DNA from: Dastarcus helophoroides
Taxonomy: Eukaryota > Arthropoda > Insecta > Coleoptera > Bothrideridae
Assembly (NCBI GenBank): GCA_028583605.1
Contig: CM053331.1
Location: forward strand, 40,181,283-40,245,282
Direction of reading: 5' to 3'
DNA length: 64,000 nt
This document shows, piece after piece, positions 1-11,810 of this stretch (within the stretch, counting starts at the first letter, position 1; the number at the start of each line of letters is the position of its first letter). The position numbers and the translations under genes are program-made. The notes beneath the pieces are model-generated. The model was given only the letters and a program-made list of their open reading frames with translations. It searched no databases and was not told the DNA's origin.

Positions 1-3000
1 TTTTTTAAAATTTATTGTTACATTTTTTTTTAATTTTTACCACTTGAAAATTCTTTCTTTTTCTGAAAATGTAAATTTTTTCAAAACTGGACTTTTGACT
101 TTTTAAATTTTCGACTTTTTTCTAAATTTTATCCTCGTTTCTATTTTTTTTTGGAAAATTATAATTTTCTGATTGAAAATTTCGATTCTTAATAATTTCG
201 ACTGGTTTTTATTTAAATGTCAACTATTTTTCAATATTTCGACTTTTTTTGCAAAGTTTCGATTATTTTTTGATTTTTGTTGTTGAAAATTTCGCTACTT
301 CTTAATTCTCGCAATTCTTTCAAAATTTCGATTTTTTTTGAAAATTTTAAAATTTTATGAAATGTTCGACATTTTTTCAAAATTTTAATTTTTTTCACCT
401 TTTCAACTTCTTAAAAATATGTTCCACTTTGATTCAAAATTTTACTAACAAAAATTTAAACTTTTTCCAAAATTTTAATTTCTCAATATTTCGACTTTTG
501 AAAACCTCAATCTGATAATTTTCACTTGTTTCCAATATTCCGGTTTCGAAAATTTTGGTTTATATTGAAAAGTTGAGTGCAAATTTCCCAACTATTCAAA
601 ATTTAAACTTTTTTAAAATTTCGAATTATTTCGTAAATTCGATAAAAATTCTCAAATCTTTTGTAAATTTTAATATTTTTTAATTTCGACTATAAAATCT
701 CGACCATTTCTTTTTGAAAATTTCTTTTTTCGCAAAATTTTGACTTCTTTTGGAAATTTGAAAGAGTTTGAAAATTTTTGCCTTGTCAACAAATAACTTT
801 CTTTATTGAAAATGTTAACCTTTTCTTCAATCTGCACTTTTTTGAAATTTTCGACTTTTTATTTTAATTCCCACTTTGTTGAAAATTCTGGCCTTTTGCA
901 AATATTCGAATTTTTTAGAATTTTGGTCATTTTCCGGAATTTAAAATTTTTGGAAAACTTAAAAATTTTGACTACTTTCATTTCAGCTATTTTCAAAATT
1001 TTGACATTTTTTACAAACTGTCGATCCATTATTTGAAAATTGTGATTTTTTTTAAGTCAGACATTTCTTAAAACCTTTTATTGAAACCTTTTTTTAAAAT
1101 TTCGACTTCATTTCAAAACTTCGAATTTTTTTCAAAATTTCGAATCTTTTTGAAAACTTGACTTTTTTTTGAAAAGTTCAAACTTTTTTAAAAATGTTAT
1201 TTATACATTTTCTTTAAATATTTCCAATTAAATCTTCGACTTAAAAGAAAAGATTCTAAACTTGAACTATTGAATATTTCGAATTTTTCAAAATTTTACG
1301 TTTTCAAATTTTCAACTTTTTTGATAATTACGAATTTAAAAGATAATTTTGAGTTTTCTCCAATATTCAAAAAAATTCAGCTTCTTTGAAAATTTAATTA
1401 AAAACTCTGCAATTTATTTTAAATGTCGACATTTTTCCAAAAATTTGCCTTTAATTCACAATCCCAAAATTATTGAAAATATCGACCATTTTAAATTAAA
1501 AATTGAAATTTTTTTTCGAAATCCTCAATTTCTTTTGAAAATTTGACTTTCCATGAAAATTTCAAGATTTTTTAAAATTTGACTTTTTTTTAAATTCGAC
1601 TTTTCTGATAACTTTGGCTTTATTTTTTAAAAGTTGTAATGTTTTTCTTTTTAAATTTATATTTTGTTCAGAAAAATTTCGATGTTACACTCGAATTTGA
1701 AAAATTACTATCAAAAATTTCTATTTTTAAAATAGTGCAAAATTTTGAAACAAATTTTCAAAAAAAACTTTTTATGTACAAGTAAATTGCCAAAATTTTA
1801 AATTTTAATCACAAAAAATTAGCTTCAAACTGAAATGTTTGATTTTTATTAATTAATAATAATAGTAATTAATAATTAATAGTAATAAATAATTACTAGA
1901 AAAAAATTAAATTAGAGCAGTAAATTGTTAATGAATTTTTTTTAACATTTTGATTTATTTTAATTTCGAAATTTTGTGACTCTCCTAGAAATGTTGACTC
2001 TTTTTATCAAAAATTTCAATAATTTCCACTTTAAAGGTCGAAATTATAAGAATATTTTTGACAATAAATTTATTTAAAAAAAAAATCTTTTTTCTTTAAT
2101 AACGAAAATGTTATTTTATTTGAAAAATGTTTACAAATAAGAAATTTCAACTTTTTCTAGCAATATTACCTTCTTCCTCTTGAAATTTTGAGTTTAATTT
2201 TTAAATTTCGATTTTTTTTTTATCGAAATTTGAATTCTAAATTCGAACTTTAGAGTTTCAAGAACAAATTTAACATTTCTAGAAAAATTGGAAATTCCGA
2301 TTCAGAATTTTCTTTGGTCCTACAGTAGTTGTAATTTTTTTAGAGAAATATCAAATTGTAAAAGAAAGAAATTTACAAGGTCCATTTTTTCTTGAAATTT
2401 CAATATTTTTCCCAAATTTTTCTTATTTTTATGCAGATTTAAAGTTAATTTTCCCTAAATTAATACTTAAGAATTTTCAGTTTCTGAAGAAAATTACAAA
2501 ATGAATTTTAAAATATTAAAATTTCGTTAAAAAACTTTTAAGTTTTCATAACAAATAGAGAGAAATCGAAATTTCTACAAGAAAAAATATTTTAAAGACA
2601 ATATCTCTAGAAAAAGTCAAAATTTCTAAAAAAATTCTTTGTATAAAATGTTTAGAAAAAAACACAAATTTCATAGAAGAAAAAAGCAGAATTTCTTAAA
2701 GAAATAATCGAAATTTGAACAAAAAATTGATATATCTTTACAAATAGGTCGAAATTTTTTGTTTTTTCCAAAATGTGGAATATTTTATAGAGCCTTCGGG
2801 GTTTTTTCCAAACATTTTTTGTCAAAACTACAAAATAAAATAAACTTTGAATTGTCAAAGTGTCGTGAAAAAACTTGACATTTTTAAAGCAAATTAGAGG
2901 AACATAAAAAAAAATCTGGAGAATTTGGAATTTCTAGAAGAAATTTTAAGAACACTTTTAAGAAAAATGGAAATTTCTAGAAAATTTCTTTTTGTAAAAT

Positions 3001-3475
3001 ATTTAGGAAAAATGGAAACTTTGCAGAAAAAATCAAAATTTCCTAAAAAAAATCGAAATATCTGAAAAAACTTAAAATTTTCATACAAAATGAGATTTGA
3101 GGTAAAAATTCGAAGATACCGTATTAACTTATTTTTTAGAGAAATAGTAAAATGCGAAATGGGTTGAATTTAAATTTTTCTTGAAATTGTAATTATTTTC
3201 TCAAAATGTTGACATTTTCAAAGAAATTCGAGTTTTTTCTTAACATTTTAATTCCTGCTCGAAATATTGATTTCTTTCTCAATACTTTTACAAAAAATTA
3301 GTTTCTTGATCAAAATTGAAAATAAAATATGGTTTTAAATGTCGTAACTTCGTGAAGGAAACCTAAAATTTCTATAAAAAGAAATCAGAGAAAATTTAAA
3401 TATTCTACAAAAAATCGTGCAATGAAAAGTGTTCAAAAATTTTTGAGAAAAAAACTCGGAAGCGAAATTTGGGAT
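1..3475. repeat. AT-rich degenerate repeat block with polarity flip
   Basis: The block is built from loosely repeated words such as AAAATTTCGACTTTTT with no stable period and no convincing gene. From 1 to about 1700 the plus strand is pyrimidine-rich (TTTCGAC, TTTTTCAAAATTT). From about 2050 to 3470 the same words appear as their complement (GTCGAAATTT, TCTAGAAGAAA), so the two halves have opposite polarity. Short open frames of 60-80 codons here are low-complexity Phe/Lys/Ile/Asn translations and are not genes. Similar words recur at 45.8-47.5, 49.2-51.0 and 59.5-60.2 kb, which suggests one diverged family. Confidence 0.8.
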
Positions 3476-4017
3476 GCTGCAGTTCCACAGTGCTTATACG
3501 CCAGCCGCCACTAAGATAGACAGATAAAAATTAGCAAACAGATAAAATAGACAGACACAATTGGATACAGTCAGACCTATGCAGATGTACAAAGACACAC
3601 ACAGACAGATGCAAATAGATAGGTAACTAGGCAGATAAAATAGACGCATTATATGCCGATGTGATGGACAAATAGAGGCATACAGATGAAGATAGACAGA
3701 TGGTAGGGGGATAAGTTTTGAAAAAAATTAGCAAACACAGATAAACATAGACAGACACAATTGGATGTGGTCAGACCTATACAGATATACAAAGATACAA
3801 ACAGACAAATGCAAATAGATAGGTAAGTAGGCAAATAACATAGACAGATAGATGAATAGAGGCACATAGATGAAAACAAACAAATAGAGACAATATGGAC
3901 TATAAATCATGCAGACTTCTAAGCGTGTGCAGGGATCATAGGTAACTAGACTACTAACAGTTGAAACAACTAGCAAAGCGGTTGCTCTCTAGAAAGGTCC
4001 CATAAGGAAAGGATTCT

Positions 4018-4083
4018 AATGCACAGACCAATAGGTTTGAACTTCGAGTCTAATAAGGGTTCAAACCTATTGGTCTATGCATT
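4018..4083. repeat. 25-bp inverted repeat, dispersed family
   Basis: Arms 4018-4042 and 4059-4083 are near-perfect reverse complements (GCACAGACCAATAGG against CCTATTGGTCTATGC) around a 16-bp spacer. Upstream sequence from about 3905 (CATGCAGACTTCTAAG, GGTTGCTCTCTAG) also matches the tandem duplicates at 47.7-48.8 kb. This is therefore a diverged, shortened member of that family, and both loci keep the fold-back arrangement. Confidence 0.8.
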
Positions 4084-4117
4084 AAATAGGGACAAGTAGA
4101 CAGAGGCAGATATCGAC

Positions 4118-4590
4118 CGTATGTTGCACTCTCGGGGGTTTAACTAGGAGCTTTTTTCACTAGTAGGGTCCTTAATATTTACAAAGACAAAGTAATCAAC
4201 ATTCGCTTTGTAAATTTTAAGTACACGATACTAAAATCTCAATCGTGTCGCTCAAAAAGTCGCCTGGAAATATAACGAGTTCTTACAGCTCGCCGGTGGT
4301 TTGCGGCTCATCTGGGACCTTAGAGGTTTCTTTTCAGTTCAGGCTAAAAAGACTTTAGAGAAATTTCCAAATTTAAAGAAGCCAAAGTTAAAAACAGAAG
4401 ATCTCAGGTTAAGCAAAGGCGATTGAGAGAACGATTTTTTCGTATAAAAGTTTGGCGCTAAAATTAAGAAAATAGGTATTACTTGTGAGTGAATTCGGTT
4501 TAAAATTGGGATCAAATCGACAGATAAGGGAAGGACGCAGATAGAAGAGCCGAAGAGGCAAACAGAAGAGCCAGAGAGACAGACAGAGCT
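4118..4590 (+). repeat. ~400-bp interspersed module, copy 1
   Basis: The module begins near TTGCACTCTCGGGGGTTTAA and ends near AAATTGGGATCAAATCGACA. It has a more balanced base composition than the surrounding GACAGATA satellite. Internal landmarks are TTAATATTTACAAA, CGGTGGTTTGCGGCTCA, TTCAGTTCAGGCT and TTCGTATAAAAGTTTGG. Three other copies occur at 4.83, 5.54 and 9.17 kb. No open frame is conserved among copies, so it looks like a non-coding repeat; its origin is unknown. Confidence 0.8.
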
Positions 4591-4831
4591 TCTGAAAAAT
4601 TTGGCAAACACAGATAAATATAGACAGACACAATTGGATACAGTCAGACCTATACCGATATAAAACGACACAAACATGTATGTAGGTAGATGGAAATATA
4701 GAGAAATCGGTAGCTCGACGTATAGACACACACATATGCAGATATATAGAGACAGAGAGATATAGGTGGATAGAGTTATATAGATAAAAACAGATAGATC
4801 GAGACAAGTAGACAGAGGTAGATATCGACCA

Positions 4832-5270
4832 TATTTTGTACTGTCAGGGGTTTAACTGGCAGTTTTTTCTAGTAGGGGTTTAATAGTTAAAAAACAAAAA
4901 TAATCAACGTCCTCTTTGTCAATTTTATGTACTTCACGAGGCAAAATTTTCAATTATGTGACTCCAACAGACTCCTAGAAATATGGTTTCAAAAGACTCC
5001 TAGAAATATGGCAAGTTTTTATAGCGCACCGGTGGTTTGCGGCTCACGTGGATCTCCAAAGTCTACATTTTCAGTTCAGGCTGAAAAGACGTTTCCAAAT
5101 CTGAAGAAGTCAAAGTGGAATCCAATTGACCTAATCTTAAACGAACGTAATCGAAGAAACAGTAAACGATGTTTTCATATAAAATTTGGCATTAAAACTT
5201 AGAAGTAGATATTACTCGTGAGTAAATTCTGTTTAGAATTAGGATTAAATCAACAGATAGATATAGTAAA
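4832..5270 (+). repeat. ~400-bp interspersed module, copy 2
   Basis: Same order of landmarks as copy 1, with a local duplication of AGACTCCTAGAAATATGG around 4968-5010. A 91-codon open frame starting at 4927 covers most of it but is not shared by the other copies, so I do not treat it as a gene. Confidence 0.8.
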
Positions 5271-5535
5271 GAGACAAATAAGAGAGTCAGTGACACCGAC
5301 AGAGCTTCTGAAAAAATTGGTAAACTCAGATAAACATAGACAGACACAGTTGAACACAGTCAGACTTATACAGGTATAAAAAGACACAGCAAAATATGTA
5401 GGTAGACGAAAATATAGAGACGTAGGTAGGAGATATATAGACACACACATATACAGATATAGACAGACAGAAGCATATAGGTCGATAGAGGTATATAGAT
5501 AAAAACAGTCAGATCGAGACAAGTAGACAGAGGCA

Positions 5536-5887
5536 GAAAACGACCGTATGTTGCACTCTCGGGGGTTTAGCTGGGAGCTTTTTCAACTTTAGAGTCCTTA
5601 ATATTTACAAAAAAAGTAATAATCGTTTGCTTAGTAAATTTTAAGTACACGATGCTAAAATTTTAATCATGTGGTTTCAAAAGACGGCTAAAGATATGGC
5701 GAATTTTTACAGTTCACCGATGGTCTGCGGCTCATGTGGGGCCCCAAAAGCTTTATTTTTAGTTCACGCTAAAAAAACGCCGACAAAGTTTCCAAATCCG
5801 AAGAATTTAAAGTGAAATCCAATTGATCTAAGGTTAAACGAAGGTGATCGAAGTAAGAATGAACGTCTTTTTCGTATAAAAGTTTAG
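5536..5887 (+). repeat. ~400-bp interspersed module, copy 3 (left part)
   Basis: The module runs to TTCGTATAAAAGTTTAG, where a Penelope-like element has inserted. It continues at 6488-6590 after the 11-bp target duplication. The interruption dates the transposon insertion after the module had spread into the satellite. Confidence 0.85.
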
Positions 5888-6487
5888 GCCAAGAAGGTTT
5901 TACCCCTTTACCACATCGGCAATTAAATAAATAATTACGCGATACGTACTTCGCCAGCGGAACTGGCATTTTCAAGCGTACTAATCTAAAAAGATTAACA
6001 AAAGATGCACCGACGTCATCTACATTGAGATTCAAATCGATACTGGCGGTTTTTTGCTTTCTTTCCTATTTCTAATTGTTTAACACATCTGGTGCATGCA
6101 ATTTTGACCTGCCACAAATAGCCTTCAATAAACTGGATGCCGCCAATGGTCCTTTATCTCCGTTAAGGGTAACTGGTCTCTGATTGATATAAATTGTTTC
6201 GTATGCATCAAGTTCTCTGTTATTTGTGACCGATCTTAACAATTTTAAATTTTCAATGTTAATTTTGTGTCCAGTACTTATCATATGTAGGGCGACACTT
6301 GATTTTTCTTCTCTATTGTATCTAAAATGAGCGATATGTTCTTTAAATCTGGTTTTAATGGATCTTTTGGTCTGTCCAACATATGATAAATTGCAATTGT
6401 TACAGCTTATTTCGTAAATTCCGGAAATTCCGGGTGAAACCTTCTTGGACTTAATCACAAGCCACAGTGTTTAGTTCAGTGCTTTAG
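5888..6487 (-). mobile_element. Penelope-like retroelement fragment with 11-bp TSD and internal inversion
   Basis: The 600-bp insertion is bounded by an exact 11-bp duplication, TAAAAGTTTAG, at 5877-5887 and 6488-6498. Most of it, including the nuclease frame and the region downstream of its stop, reads on the minus strand. The last ~40 bp (6449-6487) match the plus-strand 3' terminus of the related copy at 32279-32454. The two junctions carry an inverted 17-bp match (CCAAGAAGGTTTTACCC near 5890 and GGGTGAAACCTTCTTGG near 6431). This suggests that the segment was inverted during target-primed integration. The reverse transcriptase part of a full Penelope element is missing. Confidence 0.85.
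6072..6458 (-). pseudogene. GIY-YIG endonuclease domain of a Penelope-like element (5'-truncated)
   Basis: The 128-codon frame is the C-terminal endonuclease of a Penelope-like retroelement, the nuclease used to nick DNA for target-primed reverse transcription. The GIY-YIG signature is clear: GIYEISC near residues 13-19, then SYVGQTKRS near 24-32, with a Cys-x2-Cys pair (SCNNCN) between them, as in Penelope nucleases. RFKEHIAHF follows with the conserved Arg-x3-His type helix, then SVALHMISTGHKI and a Glu in DAYETIYI. Canonical elements have several hundred residues of reverse transcriptase before this domain. Here the frame begins at the insertion junction with no ATG (it opens at a GTG), so it is a truncated, non-expressed remnant. 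The nuclease part has no internal stop or frameshift. Confidence 0.9.
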
Positions 6488-7340
6488 TAAAAGTTTAGCG
6501 TTAAAATTTGAGACATATATATTCATCGTGAGTAAATTTGGTTTAAAATTGGGATCAAATCGACAGATAGTAAGAGACAGACAGGAAATAGGCTTTAAAA
6601 ATTTGGTAAACTCAGAAAAACAGACAGACACAATTGGACACAGTCAAACCAATACAGATATAGAAAGACACACACAGGTAGATGCAAATAGACAGGTAAG
6701 TGGGCAGATAACATAGACGCAACATATGCCGATATGATAGACGTGTAGAGGCATAAAGAAAAAGATAGACAGATGGAAAGTTTTGATAAAATTAACAAAT
6801 ACAGATAAACCTAGACACAATTGGATACAGTCAGACCTATATAGATATACAAAGACACATACAGGCAGATGCAAATAGATAGGTAAGTAGGCAGATAACA
6901 TAGACGCAACATATGCCGATATGATAGACGTGTAGAGGCATAAAGATAAAGATAGACAGATGGTATGTTTTGATAAAATTAACAAATACAGATAAAAATA
7001 GACACAATTGGATACAGTCAGACATATACAGTTATACAAAGACACACACAGGCAGATGCAAATAGATAGGTAAGTAGGCAGATAACATAGACGCAATACA
7101 TGCCGATTTGATAGACAAATAGAGGCATACATATGAAGATAGACAGAAGGTAAGGGGATAGGTTTTAAAAAAAAATTAGCAAACACGGATAAACATAGAG
7201 AGACACAATTGGATACAGTCAGACCTATACAGATATACAAAGACACAGTCAGATATAAATAGATAGGTTAGTAGGCAGATAATTAGACAGATAGACAAAT
7301 AGAGGCATATAGACAGTTAGACAGATATGGACAGGCAGAC

Positions 7341-7390
7341 TGAATTCTGGATTCGTTGTGGGTTGCCTAAAAATTTAGGCCATCACTTAG
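7341..7390 (-). mobile_element. 50-bp LINE 3' tail with 12-bp TSD
   Basis: TTCTGGATTCGTTGTGGG through TTTAGGCCATCACTTAG matches the 3' end of the LINEs at 11649 and 51699. It is flanked by GGACAGGCAGAC at 7329-7340 and 7391-7402. The satellite repeat at 8571-8600 carries the same context without the insert, so it serves as a paralogous empty site. This is an extremely 5'-truncated LINE copy inserted into the satellite. Confidence 0.9.
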
Positions 7391-8740
7391 GGACAGGCAG
7401 ACAAAGATAGATATCATCGGAAATAAATCGAAAGACCATGACGATAGACAGATATAGTGGAGAGACAGGCAAGTATAAGCAGACAGACAGAAGGACTAAA
7501 GAATCAGACAGAGGAACAGATAGAAAATAGATAGTACTCGTGAGTGAATTCGGATTAAAATTGGGATCAAATCGACAGATAAATATAGAAAGGAGGCAGA
7601 CAGAAGAGCCAGCGAGATAGGCAAAGCTTCTGAAAAAATAAACATAGACAGACACAATTGGATACAGTCAGACCTATACAGATATACAAAGACACACCCA
7701 GGCAGATGCAAATAGATAGGTAAATAGGCAGATAACATAGACGCAACATATGCCGATATAATAGACAGATAAAGGCCTACAAATGAAGATAGACAGAAGG
7801 TAAGGAGATAGGTTTTAAAAAAAGTTAGCAAACACAGACAAACATAGACAGACACACTTAAATATATTCAAACTTATACAGATATACAAAGACACACATA
7901 TGCAGATGTAAATAGATAGGTAAGTAAGCAGATAACATAGATGTAATATATGCCGATATGACAGACGGATAGAGGCACACAGATGAAAATAGATAGATGG
8001 TAAGGAGATAGGTTTTGAAAAAATTAACAAACGCAGATAAAATAGACAGACACAATTGGATACAGTCAGACCTATGCAGATGTACAAAGACACACACAGA
8101 CAGATGCAAATAGATAGGAAACTAGGCAGATAAAATAGACGCATCATATGCCGATATGATGGACAAATAGAGGCATACAGATGAAGATAGACAGATGGTA
8201 AGAGGATAAGTTTTGAAAAAAATTAGCAAACACGGATAAACATAGAGAGACACAATTGGATACAGTCAGACCTATGCAGATGTACAAAGACACACACAGA
8301 CAGATGCAAATAGATAGGAAACTAGGCAAATAAAATAGACGCATCATATGCCAATATGATGGACAAATAGAGGCATACAGATAAAGATAGACAGGTAGTA
8401 AGGGGATAAGTTTTGAAAGAAATTAGCAAACACGGATAAACATAAAGAGACACAATTGGATACGGTCAGACCTATACAGATATACAAAGACACACACAGT
8501 CAGATATAAATAGATAGGTTAGTAGGCAGATAATTAGACAGATAGACGAATAGAGGCATATAGACAGGTAGACAGATAGGGACAGGCAGACAAAGATAAA
8601 TATCATCGGAAATAAATCGAAAGATAGCGACGGTAGACAAATATAGTGGAGAGACAGGCAAATAGAAGCAGACAGACAGAAGAACTAAAGAATCAAACAG
8701 AGGAACAAACAGACTCACAGACAGACAAAAAGCCATTTAA

Positions 8741-9165
8741 TAAATATTTATACAAAAGAATGATAACCTGAATCTTTTAAAGTGATCTCAACTGACATCG
8801 ACTCGATGCTCCTGGATATTTATTGCGGGGAAAAAAAGTTAATAAGCCTGATGCCCGCGGCTCCCCATCTTCGAGTAAATATCGAGGGTTCGGGGGCGAG
8901 AAAAACACGCGCTTATATCCTCGACGTATCTCGTATTTCGGTAAAGACTGGTCATCTCTCAGTCGGTGTTAAATGATCAACCTGAACGGAACAGATAGAA
9001 TCCGCCTAAATGCACTAAGCCAGCAATCCATCAAAAAGGGTTGCGGCGTTTGATGGCTCTTTTTCTGTGAAGACCGAAGAAAGATTTACGAAAGGAACGT
9101 AATCACTAAGCGGGGAAAGTTGCTCGTCTTTTAGAAAATGCGTCGATAGAGAAATCGGTCTACTA
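8741..9165. other. unique non-coding stretch between repeats
   Basis: Higher GC than the flanks, with no homology that I recognise. A 64-codon frame (8782-8976, plus) has no recognisable motif and no support as a gene. Confidence 0.5.
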
Positions 9166-9510
9166 ACGACTGTTGCACTCTCGGGGTTTTAACTGGGAGC
9201 TTTTTCGACTAAGGTGCTTAATATGTACAAAAGGGAAAGTAATCAGTAAAGCTTCCTTTGTAACTTTTAATTGAGGTAGCTTCAGAAGTCGCCCGAAAAT
9301 ACGACGGGTTTTTTACAGCTCACCGGTGGTTTGAGGCTCAGATGGAGCTCCGGAGGTTTCTTCAGTTCAGACTGACGAAATACCAACGACATTTGCAAAT
9401 TTAATGAAACCAATTGATGTAAGGTTAAACGAAGGTGATTGAAACGAGAGTAGATTCATATAAAAGTTTGGTGTTAGTGAGTATATTGGGTTTGAAATTG
9501 GGATCAAATG
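9166..9510 (+). repeat. ~400-bp interspersed module, copy 4
   Basis: Diverged copy with TGTTGCACTCTCGGGG, TTAATATGTACAAAAG, CACCGGTGGTTTGAGGCTCA and TTGAAATTGGGATCAAAT in the expected order. It lies outside the satellite, so the module can exist independently of it. Confidence 0.75.
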
Positions 9511-11350
9511 TCATCAAATTAATGCTATTAGCATAATTACGTTCATGTCACGTCATTTGCCTTTAGATCGCATCGCTACCCGTTATTTTACATGACTCTA
9601 ACATAACTCAAACAAAATAAATGCCTACAAACATGTTATTAAATAGTTATTAGCCTTCTGATAAATGAATTTCAAATCAGCAGTTTACAGATAATTTATC
9701 AAAATTGATTATATTGATAAATCGTCGTGCGGTCCATTTATTACAACGGCTGTGTTTGCGGCAGGTTCAGCGGCTTGTTCTAGCGCTGGACCGACTCATT
9801 ATTAAAATAAATATGGCATTTTAGGGCCCAAGAGGACATTGTTGCATCAGATGCGTTGCGTAATTGAATTTGGAAATACAAGTTCCGTAATTATTGCAGG
9901 ACGGCGTATTTATTTGGGAAAGTGCACCTGAGGCCGGGGATTTATGTAAGTGCACTCGCGATATTGATTGTAGAGGTCGTTAGCGTACACTCTTATTTGT
10001 GGCCAAGGGTGGAAAGCAACCGAAGGGGAGACTAGATGTGCTTTATTACAACACTAAGGGGTGTTTTTCAACGTAGATGGATCGAACCGTTTGCTAATAA
10101 AAGACCATTTGACGTATATTATGAATAATAACGGTACACATCTGCTCCCGTTCCACGTGTTTCGTCTCTATATCCAAAAAAAGTGAAAAACTCATCTCAT
10201 TAAAATTGCTCATTTGACGTCGCCGTCGCCGCCGCCGCCGCCCCAAATAAATATCAAAAAAGTGCCCGTTCGCGTTCTGGATATGCATGCCGCTCAAAAA
10301 GCTAATATTTGCAAGACTGGTAATTTGGCTTTTCGCGCAAACCCCTAGGGCTGATATCGTCGACATGCAGTTTGTTTGCTCTTTGCCTATCGTACGAGTG
10401 GCGGTTGGAGCTAAATATTCCCGATATTAGCGACACCAGGCACACAAATTAATCACATTCTTACCCAATAAGCAAACCTCGTTATCGCCATCCAGCAAAA
10501 GCCTCAATTAATGAGTGGTTTGGGGGTGAATTTCGGGCGTCTTTTATCTCCGACGCAACTAAAATGCAACTTCCTCATCAAATGATATTACGTAAAATTT
10601 AAAGCTTTGGAGAAACGGGGGAAAAGTTCACAAGCTTATTGAACCAAGCGATAGTAAGCAACAAATTAAAAAACGACTTTCCAGTGGAGAACTAAAAATA
10701 TTTTTAGGCTACTTCCTCTACTATGACTACTCCATGACATACCATTAATTACAAATCATTTTATGAAGTCTTCCGTTTTGGAAATAATTGCGTCAATGCA
10801 TATTGAGTGTAAATTGTGTGCCCCCTGGCTTTGAACTAGCTCTTGGTACCTAATTTTATTAGTAGCCTCAAGTGACACTTAATAGCCCCAAGTGACACTA
10901 ATATGCTTACTTGTCCTGAATGATTCGTACATGAGGGTGCCCGCGAATGGATGTTAATGCCGCGCCGTTGCATCTTGATCACGTCTAGCAAAACTTCAGA
11001 ATCAACAAGTACTAATTCATTCAACTCCCGATCACGACTCCTTAACTGGTTGGACAAACCCCAAGAGCATTGGCCTAGATTGACATAAAAATAAAGATGA
11101 CACGATCGTCATAGAATAATGAAACCTCGCCAAATTCAACTACGCCATTCAAAGTATTCCTGATTGTTGGTGCCTTCCTAATTGTAGCAAAGTTTTTCTG
11201 TTAACAAGGTTTTCTCTTAATCAACAGAAAAACGTTACAGGTCAAAATGTCATGCCATCTACTTAATAAAAGTCTAACCCTGACTGACAGACGACGCACT
11301 GCCTAAACGGGTTACTTTACAAGAATGATTTAGCACACGAAAGTTACGTA
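9511..11350. other. unique intergenic or intronic DNA
   Basis: No gene is supported. It holds a short (GCC)n tract at about 10217-10242, which creates a run of Arg in a spurious 90-codon minus-strand frame. There is one dispersed SINE-like repeat at 10805-10870. The rest is mixed-composition DNA typical of insect intergenic or intronic sequence. Confidence 0.6.
10805..10870 (-). repeat. dispersed SINE-like repeat, copy 1
   Basis: GTGTGCCCCCTGGCTTTGAA matches the family consensus around GTGCCACCTGGGTTAGAACC. On the minus strand the core resembles a degenerate Pol III B box. Other copies lie at 15.9, 18.8, 21.5 and 54.0 kb. Confidence 0.55.
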
Positions 11351-11588
11351 TGTAGCAGACAGCAGATATCGAGAGTACGTTATGTGAAGGGAATAAGTAG
11401 AGTTAAGAGTAGTGGTAGCGGTAACTCCGTGGTTAGGAGACTGACCCGCGTAACGTGACGGTCCTGGGTTCGACTCCCAGTCGATGATCACATATTTTTA
11501 ACTCTACTACACGTATAACGTCGATAAGCATAAAAAAGGCATTTTTCAAAATTCAATTTCCAAGGGTCTAAAAATGGGCATTCAAACC
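11351..11588 (+). mobile_element. tRNA-derived SINE, copy 1 (238 bp)
   Basis: The element runs from TGTAGCAGACAGCAGATAT to GGGCATTCAAACC. It contains a tRNA-like block with a perfect Pol III B box, GGTTCGACTCC, at 11467-11477. A five-base T stem (CTGGG/CCCAG) flanks TTCGACT. The A-box region near 11422 (TAACTCCGTGG) has decayed. The 3' part is a tRNA-unrelated tail. The copy at 13143-13380 has the same length and ends. I see no clear target duplication. Confidence 0.8.
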
Positions 11589-11810
11589 AGTTTCTACAGT
11601 TTCAGAAGTGGGATTAGGGATTCACCTGACAGCATAGCATTTATGATTCTGGATTCTGGATTCGTTGTGGGTTGCCTAAAAAATTTAGGCCAGCACTTAG
11701 GCCACCCTTTCCGGGCCCATTGTGCTATCCCCGTGATTGAGGTGTCCTTGGTCATTTAGGCCACCCAACCTTGTTGAGAAACTGAAGAACGTCCCTTGGA
11801 TGCGCCTCTC

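Larger units (their letters stand above)
3487..8740. repeat. ~200-bp GACAGATA-rich satellite, interrupted
   Basis: The tandem unit is recognised by its anchor AATTGGATACAGTCAGACCT, seen near 3559, 4630, 6809, 7005, 7207, 8053, 8253 and 8453; adjacent copies are 196-202 bp apart. Each unit is itself made of GACAGATA/ATAGATAGG-like microsatellite words. The array is broken by copies of a separate ~400-bp module, a Penelope-like insertion and a tiny LINE tail. On the minus strand it gives open frames rich in Leu, Cys, Ser, Ile and Tyr that look like membrane proteins but simply follow the repeat. They are not genes. Confidence 0.9.

Noticed and set aside
5769..6035. 88-codon minus-strand frame downstream of the GIY-YIG domain as a second Penelope protein
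   Set aside because: It lies in what the 32-kb copy shows to be the 3' untranslated region, and that copy does not keep the frame open.
3649..8347. Long minus-strand frames rich in Leu, Cys, Tyr and Ser that look like multi-pass membrane proteins, up to 200 codons
   Set aside because: They coincide with the ~200-bp GACAGATA satellite, occur in several phases, and repeat with the unit. There is no independent coding signal.
10094..10366. 90-codon frame with an Arg-rich stretch resembling a nuclear localisation signal
   Set aside because: The Arg run is a (GCC)n microsatellite read on the minus strand. No other coding evidence.
11412..11492. Functional tRNA gene
   Set aside because: The T arm is good, but the acceptor and anticodon arms do not pair properly, and two diverged copies share long tRNA-unrelated flanks. 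A SINE is the better call.
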